From: Lentilactobacillus diolivorans DSM 14421
GTDB taxonomy: Bacteria > Bacillota > Bacilli > Lactobacillales > Lactobacillaceae
DNA length: 59,848 bases
Assembly (NCBI RefSeq): GCF_001434255.1
Contig: NZ_AZEY01000108.1
Location: 1 to 59,848 of the forward strand
Reading direction: 5' to 3'
Under the pieces are notes generated by a model. The model was given only the letters and a program-made list of their open reading frames with translations, did no database searches and had not been told where the DNA came from. Of this stretch, positions 53,368-59,848 are shown one piece after another (position 1 is the first letter of the stretch; each line of letters opens with the position of its first letter). A program made the translations under genes and the position numbers.

Positions 53368-53821
53368 TCCATATCCGGTTAATTTGGACCTAACTAAAAA
53401 AACAGTTGCGGTTATTGGTGGCGGCAAAGTGGCGGCCAGAAAGATTAAGACTCTGGTTAATGCCAAGGCCCATGTCACCGTAATTAGTCCCGCACTTGAC
53501 CCGAAAATTGATCAGACAACGATTACTTGGATAAGAAAAGCGTACGCTGCTGGAGATATTCGGGATATGGATGTCATTATTGCCTGCACAAATAATCCGG
53601 CGGTTAATCAACAGGTTACCGACGATGCCAGTCATTTTCAGTGGGTCAATAATACCAGTGATAAAACGCAATCAGATTTTTATAATGTGGCTCAAATTGA
53701 AACCGATCAACTATTATTAACTGTTTCAACCAAGGGGCATTCACCAGCGACCGCTAAACATATTAAGAAGGAATTATTAACTTGGTTGAAAAGCCAAAAA
53801 TGGTTTGGGGAGGGCCGATAA
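53360..53821 (+). CDS. sirC: Precorrin-2 dehydrogenase (short Met8/SirC type)
   Basis: A 153-residue NAD-dependent dehydrogenase, oxidising precorrin-2 to sirohydrochlorin for cobalt insertion by CbiK. The Rossmann motif VAVIGGGKVAARK and ACTNNPAVNQQV are conserved. It lacks the ferrochelatase C-terminal part of CysG/Met8 enzymes, so it is a dedicated dehydrogenase. The SirC name follows the Bacillus usage. Confidence 0.92.
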   Translation: MDNPYPVNLDLTKKTVAVIGGGKVAARKIKTLVNAKAHVTVISPALDPKIDQTTITWIRKAYAAGDIRDMDVIIACTNNPAVNQQVTDDASHFQWVNNTSDKTQSDFYNVAQIETDQLLLTVSTKGHSPATAKHIKKELLTWLKSQKWFGEGR

Positions 53822-53823
53822 TT

Positions 53824-55170
53824 ATGTTTATCATATATGTAAGTTTGAATTATCAGAAACTACCAATTGATATTCGGGAAAAGTTCGTCTTGTCAAAAGA
53901 TGAACTGGTTCAGGCAAATCGCTTGTTGAACGAAGAAAAGAGTATCTTGGAAAACGTGATTTTATCAACCTGTAACCGGACTGATGTTTATGCCGTCGTT
54001 GATCAAATTCATACCGGCCGGTATTATATCAAACGATTTTTAGCAAACTGGTTTCATATGGACTTAGACCAAATTAACCGTTGGGTCGAAATTGGCACTA
54101 AAGAAGCTGCTGTTACCCATTTGATGCGTGTTTCGACAGGCCTCGAATCATTAATTGTCGGTGAGCCTCAAATCTTAGGCCAGGTTAAAGATGCGTTCTT
54201 TCTTGCCCGTGACAACCAAACAACGGGGGCCATTTTAGACCATTTGTTTAAACAGGCGATTACATTTTCTAAGAAGATGCATACCGATTATCGAGTTAGT
54301 GAACTTGCCCAAACTTCCGGTCAAGTTGGATTACATCAGATTAAACAGACCTTGGGAAGTGTTGACGGGAAGCGATTGGCCATCGTTGGACTCGGAGAAG
54401 TCGGTGATCATGTCTTAAAAAATGCCAGTACGATGGGATTTGGTCAAATTTTGATTCTTAATCATCATGATTCGAAGGCTATCGAACAAGCCGGCCAGTA
54501 TCCTGAAATGATTGATGCCCGACCTTGGCGGCAGTTATTGGCGACCCTCAAGCAATCTGACGCAGTGGTCATGGCAACTTCTTCAAAGCAGGCGTTGTTA
54601 AGTGGTGACGCAATTGCCAACACATCTGCTTTAAAGATTATCATTGATCTAGGTGTTCCTAGAAATGTTACCAAGGCTGGATTGCCTGATCATGTCAGTT
54701 ATTACGATATTGATCATATTACCGGGATTATTACAGAAAACAAGATTGAGAAGCAACAGATGCTTAATAAGATTGCGGATCAGGTTCCAGCTGCCGTCCA
54801 AGACTTTTTCGTTTGGCAAAAGCAGCTTCATGTTGTCCCGGTTATTCGTCAATTGCGAGAATCTTCACTAAATGTTGAAAAAGTGGTTTATGATAGTTTA
54901 TTGAGGAAACTTCCTGATTTGGATGCCCATCAGCGAAAAGTGATTAGCAAGCATATGAAGAGCATTATTAATCAGATGATCAAGGGTCCCATCAAGGAGA
55001 TTAAGGAGTTATCAGTTCAAGATGGGGCCAATGCTGATCTCAGATTTTTCTGTGATATTTTTGGACTATCGTTCGATGAGATTATCAGCCAACAAAGATC
55101 ATCAAAAAAAGAGAAATCTAAGCAATCGCAAGATGCCACTAGAGAGGTGCAAAAAGTTTATGAAAAGTGA
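53824..55170 (+). CDS. hemA: Glutamyl-tRNA reductase HemA
   Basis: A 448-residue reductase that converts glutamyl-tRNA to glutamate-1-semialdehyde, the first step of the C5 pathway. The catalytic Cys-50 is in LSTCNRTDVYAVV, GEPQILGQVKDAF and IVGLGEVGDHVLK are the family and NADPH motifs. The C-terminal dimerisation helices end in a Lys/Ser-rich tail. The ATG at 53824 is preferred over an upstream frame that overlaps sirC. It overlaps hemC by 11 bp. Confidence 0.95.
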   Translation: MFIIYVSLNYQKLPIDIREKFVLSKDELVQANRLLNEEKSILENVILSTCNRTDVYAVVDQIHTGRYYIKRFLANWFHMDLDQINRWVEIGTKEAAVTHLMRVSTGLESLIVGEPQILGQVKDAFFLARDNQTTGAILDHLFKQAITFSKKMHTDYRVSELAQTSGQVGLHQIKQTLGSVDGKRLAIVGLGEVGDHVLKNASTMGFGQILILNHHDSKAIEQAGQYPEMIDARPWRQLLATLKQSDAVVMATSSKQALLSGDAIANTSALKIIIDLGVPRNVTKAGLPDHVSYYDIDHITGIITENKIEKQQMLNKIADQVPAAVQDFFVWQKQLHVVPVIRQLRESSLNVEKVVYDSLLRKLPDLDAHQRKVISKHMKSIINQMIKGPIKEIKELSVQDGANADLRFFCDIFGLSFDEIISQQRSSKKEKSKQSQDATREVQKVYEK

Positions 55171-56071
55171 ATTTACGGTTGGAACCCGAAAGAGTCAACT
55201 GGCAATGGTGCAGACCAAATTAGTTGTCGAGGCTTTACAGCAACATTTTCCAGATGTTAAATTTGTGATCAAGAAGATTACGACCCAAGGTGATCGAAAC
55301 CTGAAGGATAGTTTGCAAAAGATCGGTGGCAAGGGTGTTTTTGTGAAAGAAATTGAGCATCAACTGGAAGATCAATCAATTGATTTCGCGGTTCATAGTC
55401 TCAAAGATGTGATGCCTAATTTGCCGGATGATTTAACAATTGGCTGTATTCCAAAACGTAATTCACCTTTTGATTGCCTAATCACGCCGAAGCCGATTAA
55501 AGCAATTACGGATTTGCCTCAAGGTGCCAGAATCGGCACAAATAGTCTTCGTCGCCAGGGACAATTATTACATCAACGACCAGATCTGGAAATCATTCCA
55601 ATTCGGGGTAACGTTGAAACCAGGATTAAGAAGATTGCCAGCGAACATTTAGATGGTGTCGTACTTGCCGAGGCTGGATTGAATCGGCTGGGAGTTGACC
55701 TCGCCGGACTTTATCGATTAACCCTTGAAGGGGTCATCTTACCGGCGACCGGGCAAGGGGCAATTGCCATTGAATGTCGTAAAAATGATCCAGATACTCT
55801 GCAGCTATTAAGCATGATTGCAGATGAGCCAACGCGGCAAAGTGTGTTGGTTGAACGATCGTTTTTACGACGATTAGGTGGTAGTTGTAATTATCCAATT
55901 GGTGCTTATGCCTACCATGATGGTAACCAGATTCAGTTTAAAGGCTTGGTTGCGTCAGCTGATGGTAAACACTTATTTGCCAAGCACCAAGCGGGTCAGC
56001 CGGATGAAACTTTGGGCACCAAAGTGGCTGATTTGCTTATCAGCGAAGGTGCGTTGGACTTGATTCAATAA
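55160..56071 (+). CDS. hemC: Porphobilinogen deaminase HemC
   Basis: A 303-residue hydroxymethylbilane synthase. VGTRKSQLAMVQT, VHSLKDVMPNLPDD and RGNVETRIKK are the active-site blocks. The dipyrromethane cofactor Cys is in LGGSCNYPIGAYA (about residue 243). The frame to 55022 is spurious; the ATG at 55160 follows GAGAGGTGCAAAAAG. Confidence 0.95.
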   Translation: MKSEFTVGTRKSQLAMVQTKLVVEALQQHFPDVKFVIKKITTQGDRNLKDSLQKIGGKGVFVKEIEHQLEDQSIDFAVHSLKDVMPNLPDDLTIGCIPKRNSPFDCLITPKPIKAITDLPQGARIGTNSLRRQGQLLHQRPDLEIIPIRGNVETRIKKIASEHLDGVVLAEAGLNRLGVDLAGLYRLTLEGVILPATGQGAIAIECRKNDPDTLQLLSMIADEPTRQSVLVERSFLRRLGGSCNYPIGAYAYHDGNQIQFKGLVASADGKHLFAKHQAGQPDETLGTKVADLLISEGALDLIQ

Positions 56072-56109
56072 TTTTAGATACTAAAAATTAGGAAAGAAGA
56101 TATTTTATA

Positions 56110-57090
56110 ATGGTAACTTTTGATCGTCATCGTCGTTTACGTTCCAGTGTTGCAATGAGAGATTTGGTTAGAGAAAATCATCTGGATAAAGATGATTTGA
56201 TTATGCCGGTTTTTGTTGACGCAACTATCAAAGATCGTGAAGAAATTAAATCAATGCCGGGTGTCTTTCGGTACTCGTTAGACTCAATTCTTGACGAAAT
56301 TAAAACAATTGTGGATCTTGGGGTGAAATCAATTATTATTTTTGGCATCCCGGATCATAAAGATGATGTTGGTTCCGGTGCTTGGGAGGATGATGGAATT
56401 GTCCAACAGGCAATTCGCAAGATTAAAAAGGCTTATCCCGACTTAATCGTGATTGCAGATACCTGCATGTGTGAATATACGTCAACTGGCCACTGCGGGA
56501 TTGTTAAGGATCATAAAGTCTTAAATGACGAATCTTTAGTTTATCTTACGGATACGGCGGTCAGCCAGGTAAAGGCCGGCGCCGACATTATTGCACCATC
56601 CAATGCAATGGACGGATTTGTTGCTGCAATTCGTGAAGGCTTGGACAAGAATGGATTTAAAGAAACACCGATCATGTCATATTCCGTCAAATATGCCTCA
56701 AGTTTCTACGGTCCATTTCGGGATGCAGCTGACGGTGCGCCTAAATTTGGTGATCGGAAGGGTTACCAAATGGATCCGGCTAATCGTCTTGAAGCCCTTC
56801 GTGAAGTTGCCAGTGATGAAAAGGAAGGTGCCGATTTTGTAATGGTTAAACCTGCAATGGCCTTCCTGGATGTGATGCGTGATGTCCGCGACCGGACTAA
56901 TTTACCATTAGTGGCCTACAATGTTTCCGGTGAATATGCAATGATTAAAGCAGCTGCCCAAAACGGTTGGATTAATGAAGACCAGATCGTTAAAGAAACT
57001 TTGGTTGGTATGAAGCGCGCTGGTGCTGATCTCATCATTACTTATTTTGCCAAGGATGCAGCTAAACGAATGAACGAACAAAGGTGGTAA
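56110..57090 (+). CDS. hemB: Delta-aminolevulinic acid dehydratase HemB
   Basis: A 326-residue porphobilinogen synthase. The zinc-binding cysteines are in [15 protein letters not shown] (about 118-132), so it is the zinc type. Schiff-base lysines are in [13 protein letters not shown] (about 194) and [12 protein letters not shown] (about 247). AGGAAAGAAGAT precedes the ATG. A 38-bp gap after hemC is short enough for one transcript. Confidence 0.96.
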   Translation: MVTFDRHRRLRSSVAMRDLVRENHLDKDDLIMPVFVDATIKDREEIKSMPGVFRYSLDSILDEIKTIVDLGVKSIIIFGIPDHKDDVGSGAWEDDGIVQQAIRKIKKAYPDLIVIADTCMCEYTSTGHCGIVKDHKVLNDESLVYLTDTAVSQVKAGADIIAPSNAMDGFVAAIREGLDKNGFKETPIMSYSVKYASSFYGPFRDAADGAPKFGDRKGYQMDPANRLEALREVASDEKEGADFVMVKPAMAFLDVMRDVRDRTNLPLVAYNVSGEYAMIKAAAQNGWINEDQIVKETLVGMKRAGADLIITYFAKDAAKRMNEQRW

Positions 57091-57097
57091 TCAAATC

Positions 57098-58390
57098 GTG
57101 TTAAATTTCGAAAAGTCTAAGCAAGCGTTTAAAGAATCAAGCCAATATATGCCGGGTGGTGTTAATAGTCCCGTTCGAGCATTTAAGAATGTTGGTGGCG
57201 ACCCACTTTTTATTGAAAAAGGGGCTGGCTCACATATTTTTGACATTGACGGTAATGAGTATATTGACTACGTGTTATCATGGGGTCCGTTAATTTTAGG
57301 CCACGCCGATCCGAAAGTTGTTAAAGATTTACAGGATGCTACCACCCGTGGAACCAGTTATGGTGCACCAACTTTATTGGAGACAGAACTTGCTAAGAAA
57401 ATCCATGAAATCGTGCCATCAGTTGAAATGATGCGAATGGTTTCATCTGGTACCGAAGCAACTATGAGTGCTATTCGTCTTGCTCGTGGTTATACACACC
57501 GAGATAAAATTGTTAAGTTTGTTGGTAACTATCATGGCCATAGTGATTCTCTGCTTGTTGATGCCGGTTCAGGTGTTGCAACGTTTAATGTTCATGATGC
57601 TCCGGGTGTTCCAAAGGACTTGGCTTACGATACATTAACGGTTGCCTACAATGATGTTGCCGGCATTAAGAACGTCTTCAAAGCTCATGGAGATGAAATT
57701 GCTTGTGTCATTGTTGAACCAATTGCCGGTAACATGGGAGTTATTCCGGGAACAAAGGAATTTCTGCAAACGCTGCGTGACTTAACCACTGAATCGCATT
57801 CACTATTGATTTTTGATGAAGTCATGTCGGGCTTTCGGGCTGCTTATCATGGCGCGCAGGATCTTTATCAGATTAAGCCGGATTTAACCACGCTCGGTAA
57901 AGTTGTTGGTGGCGGTTTACCGGTTGGTGTCTTTGGTGGTCGTCGCGATATTATGGAATACATTACGCCGGACGGCCCGGTTTACCATGCCGGAACTTTA
58001 TCTGGAAATCCATTAGCGATGACTGGTGGGTTGAGTACCCTTGAACAATTGAATGATGATTTGTACAAGCAAATGTTTGCTCGGACTGATGAATTGACCC
58101 GGGGGATTAAGCAGGCAGCTGATGATCACCACGTTCCTGTTACGGTTCACCATGTCGGAACAATGTGGAGTTACTTCTTTAACAAAGGCCCTGTCAATAA
58201 TTTTGCTGATGTTCAAAAGAGTGATGTTGATTACTTCGCAAAATTCTTTAAAGCGCTATTGCAACACGGCGTTTATACGGCACCGTCTCAATTTGAAACC
58301 AACTTTATGTCCAGTAAGCATACAAAAGAAGATATTCAAAAGACAATTGCGGCTTTTAACGCAGCTTTTGATGATGTTTCTGAGGGATAA
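57098..58390 (+). CDS. hemL: Glutamate-1-semialdehyde aminomutase HemL
   Basis: A 430-residue PLP enzyme making 5-aminolevulinate. [17 protein letters not shown] opens the protein, [16 protein letters not shown] and [10 protein letters not shown] are cofactor blocks, and the PLP lysine is in [15 protein letters not shown] (about 267). The GTG start follows AAAGGTGGTAATCA. It overlaps no neighbour and leads directly to the cblS-like gene. Confidence 0.96.
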   Translation: MLNFEKSKQAFKESSQYMPGGVNSPVRAFKNVGGDPLFIEKGAGSHIFDIDGNEYIDYVLSWGPLILGHADPKVVKDLQDATTRGTSYGAPTLLETELAKKIHEIVPSVEMMRMVSSGTEATMSAIRLARGYTHRDKIVKFVGNYHGHSDSLLVDAGSGVATFNVHDAPGVPKDLAYDTLTVAYNDVAGIKNVFKAHGDEIACVIVEPIAGNMGVIPGTKEFLQTLRDLTTESHSLLIFDEVMSGFRAAYHGAQDLYQIKPDLTTLGKVVGGGLPVGVFGGRRDIMEYITPDGPVYHAGTLSGNPLAMTGGLSTLEQLNDDLYKQMFARTDELTRGIKQAADDHHVPVTVHHVGTMWSYFFNKGPVNNFADVQKSDVDYFAKFFKALLQHGVYTAPSQFETNFMSSKHTKEDIQKTIAAFNAAFDDVSEG

Positions 58391-58393
58391 TAG

Positions 58394-59146
58394 ATGAAAA
58401 ATACACAATTTCGCGATCTTTCGCTCATCCCGTTAAGTAATGATGACTTATTGGTGATTGCCTGCGACTGCAGCGCCGGAATTGGGGAGAAACAAGCGGA
58501 CATGGTGGCGGTTGATACGGCTATTATGGCCGCTTATTCTTTGCGGGTCCCATTGATGGAGTTGATTAGTTTTGGTGCTCAACCAATTGCTGTGGTTGAT
58601 ACGATTGGAAATGAAATGGTCCCAACTGGACAACGAGCAATCAAAGGTATTAAAAGTGAACTGGCTAAAGCCTCACTTTCTGGGCTTCCCCTTAACGGTA
58701 GTACTGAGGATAACATGGTCACAAAAACAACTTCTGTTGGGGTAACGGTGATTGGCCGGATTGCTAAAAAGAATTTGCCCAGCATCAATAGTGACGATTT
58801 GACCATCTTTCAGTTAGGAATCCCATATGTTGGTGAAACAGTTAAGCAACATTTAAACGATATTTTTTCGTATGACATTGTTCGGCAGATTAAACGTGAT
58901 CCAGCTGTTATTGATATGCTGCCGGTGGGGTCAAAGGGCATTCAATACGAGGCAGATCAGATGGCGGCTACTCACGGGTTGGCCCTTAAGAAACCGACTC
59001 AATGGGATGATGTCAAAATGAAACAGTCGGCTGGTCCAGCGACGGTTTTATTAGCCGGCGTCGAAACATCACAGGCTGATAACTTCCAGAAGCGATTTCA
59101 AGGACTTAAGCCAATTGCACTTTTAGTAAAGGAGGATGAAAAATGA
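58394..59146 (+). CDS. cblS: PurM/AIR-synthase superfamily kinase, CblS-like (alpha-ribazole kinase)
   Basis: A 250-residue protein of the PurM/ThiL/HypE-like ATP-binding fold: ACDCSAGIGEKQADMVAVD resembles the Asp-rich metal and ATP loop, and SVGVTVIGRIAKK the second strand-loop. CblS of Listeria and Geobacillus, an alpha-ribazole kinase, belongs to this superfamily and lies with CblT in B12 clusters. That is the best call, but sequence alone does not exclude another small-molecule kinase. It overlaps cobU by 4 bp (ATGA), so the two are coupled. Confidence 0.7.
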   Translation: MKNTQFRDLSLIPLSNDDLLVIACDCSAGIGEKQADMVAVDTAIMAAYSLRVPLMELISFGAQPIAVVDTIGNEMVPTGQRAIKGIKSELAKASLSGLPLNGSTEDNMVTKTTSVGVTVIGRIAKKNLPSINSDDLTIFQLGIPYVGETVKQHLNDIFSYDIVRQIKRDPAVIDMLPVGSKGIQYEADQMAATHGLALKKPTQWDDVKMKQSAGPATVLLAGVETSQADNFQKRFQGLKPIALLVKEDEK

Positions 59147-59736
59147 CTGCCAAAATCATGTTAGTTACTGGTGGGGCAAAGAGTGGTAAATCAGTCTTTG
59201 CGGAACAGCAGTTAGCGAATGATCAACGAATTTGCTACATTGCCACGGGAGTCATGACTGCTCCGGATCAGGAAATGCAATTGCGGATTAAACATCATCA
59301 GGCACGACGACCGGCCACATGGACAACCGAAGAACGGTATGAAAATTTGGCACAATTCGTGGTCGACCACCGATTCGATGGCTACCTGTTGGATGATGCC
59401 ACAATGGTTGTGACAAATTTATTTTATGAAATGATGAGAACGTTGGCAGTAAACGATGCGGGATCAATTGATGAAGCCGTGGAAAAGTTGGATAAGAATG
59501 CAATTGACCAGGTTCAAAATGAAATTTTTAGTGAGTGGCAGGCGTTATTAACAGCTGTTAAAGAAACGGATCAGCGAATGGTTATCGTCACGAACGAAAC
59601 GGGTCTGGGAATTGTCCCGGCAAATAAGCAAACCCGAATTCTAAGAGATATCTATGGGCAGGTAAACCAGTTAATAGCCAAGGCGGCTAATAAGGTCTAT
59701 CTGGTGGTGAGTGGTATTCCGGTGAAAATTAAATAG
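59143..59736 (+). CDS. cobU: Adenosylcobinamide kinase/guanylyltransferase CobU
   Basis: A 197-residue bifunctional enzyme that phosphorylates adenosylcobinamide and attaches GMP, activating it for the CobS step. The P-loop is TGGAKSGKSVFAEQ (residues 9-22), and the guanylylated His is expected in RIKHHQARRPATW (about 47). ATNETGLGIVP-type block VTNETGLGIVPANKQTR is conserved. GGAGGATGAAAA is the ribosome binding site. The TAG overlaps hairpin copy 10 by 2 nt. Confidence 0.94.
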   Translation: MTAKIMLVTGGAKSGKSVFAEQQLANDQRICYIATGVMTAPDQEMQLRIKHHQARRPATWTTEERYENLAQFVVDHRFDGYLLDDATMVVTNLFYEMMRTLAVNDAGSIDEAVEKLDKNAIDQVQNEIFSEWQALLTAVKETDQRMVIVTNETGLGIVPANKQTRILRDIYGQVNQLIAKAANKVYLVVSGIPVKIK

Positions 59737-59848
59737 AGTGTTCAAAGAAGCGGTTAGATTCCAGAATGTAAGGCCCCTAGACCTAATATTCTGGTTCTGA
59801 ATATTAGGTCTAGGGGCCTTACATGGCCGGAATCTGCTTCTTTGAACA
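59735..59848 (+). repeat. Stop-codon-linked covarying hairpin, copy 10 (cut by window end)
   Basis: AGAGTG overlaps the cobU stop by 2 nt. P1 is TGTTCAAAGAAGC/GCTTCTTTGAACA, P2 AGATTCC/GGAATCT, and P3 opens GTAAGG and closes CCTTAC, with body CCCCTAGACCTAATATTC. The window ends inside the closing arm, before the expected CGTTT. Confidence 0.92.

Noticed and set aside
53360-53821. Precorrin-2 dehydrogenase as a truncated CysG
   Set aside because: The short form matches stand-alone SirC-type enzymes, and methylation is supplied by the cobA-hemD fusion and chelation by CbiK.
37301-59736. Many opposite-strand or out-of-frame open frames of 60-150 codons in the B12 cluster
   Set aside because: They lack ribosome binding sites, mirror the codon bias of the real genes and have no recognisable domains.
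63-59848. The large hairpins as ordinary Rho-independent terminators
   Set aside because: The closing arm is followed by CGTTT/CGGCAAA rather than a T-run, and the internal loops are conserved across copies. Termination may still happen by another route.
63-59848. The hairpins as an insertion sequence or a MITE with target duplications
   Set aside because: No transposase gene and no consistent flanking duplication could be seen; the stem bodies differ between copies, unlike a recent MITE.

Overview
The window looks like a chromosomal segment from a low-GC, heterofermentative-type member of the Lactobacillaceae. The evidence is typical lactobacillar gene families (ClpL, DegV, KtrA/KtrB, DUF488, fructosamine kinase, beta-phosphoglucomutase), AAGGAGG-type ribosome binding sites, and a Firmicute T-box leader. 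The genus is inference; a B12-producing Lentilactobacillus or relative is plausible. No transposase, integrase, CRISPR array, rRNA or tRNA gene was seen.

Region 1 (about 1-34600) is a mosaic of short, mostly monocistronic housekeeping and accessory genes: DegV, an orphan GcvH-like lipoyl carrier divergent from lipoate ligase, a T-box-controlled ketopantoate/2-oxoacid reductase, fructosamine kinase, nitroreductase, CspA, ClpL, OsmC, a flavodoxin-2/MarR/MFS efflux locus with strong palindromic operators, a ThiD-like kinase, KtrA/KtrB potassium uptake, cytosine deaminase, RNase HI, beta-phosphoglucomutase, methyladenine glycosylase, methionine aminopeptidase and a PEPCK-like P-loop protein. It ends with transport genes, including a NiCoT cobalt transporter read leftward behind a recognisable cobalamin riboswitch, and a glycerol-facilitator-type aquaporin.

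Region 2 (about 34600-59740) is an almost complete anaerobic (cobalt-early) cobalamin pathway. A PduO-type adenosyltransferase reads leftward. Then one long rightward run carries an ECF S-component (CblT-like), cobD, cbiA, cbiB, cbiC, cbiD, cbiE, cbiT, cbiF, cbiG, cbiH, cbiJ, a cobA-hemD fusion, cbiK, cbiL, cbiM, cbiN, cbiQ, cbiO, cbiP, precorrin-2 dehydrogenase, hemA, hemC, hemB, hemL, a PurM-superfamily kinase (CblS-like) and cobU. HemA/L/B/C and the fused HemD make uroporphyrinogen III. The CobA half and the precorrin-2 dehydrogenase make sirohydrochlorin. CbiK inserts cobalt delivered by CbiMNQO. The Cbi enzymes build cobyrinate, and CbiA/CbiP/CbiB/CobD/CobU amidate and attach the lower-loop arm. 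cobS and cobC would be expected beyond the right edge. The CblT/CblS pair suggests alpha-ribazole salvage.

The most unusual feature is a family of ten full-length (about 115-120 bp) intergenic hairpins plus tandem arrays of half-elements. Their stems differ in sequence from copy to copy but remain base-paired, with conserved internal-loop motifs. They have a fixed polarity, and nine of ten begin within about 8 nt of, or overlap, the stop codon of the upstream gene. One copy forms the 3' end of cbiL inside the cobalamin operon. I do not recognise this family under any name.
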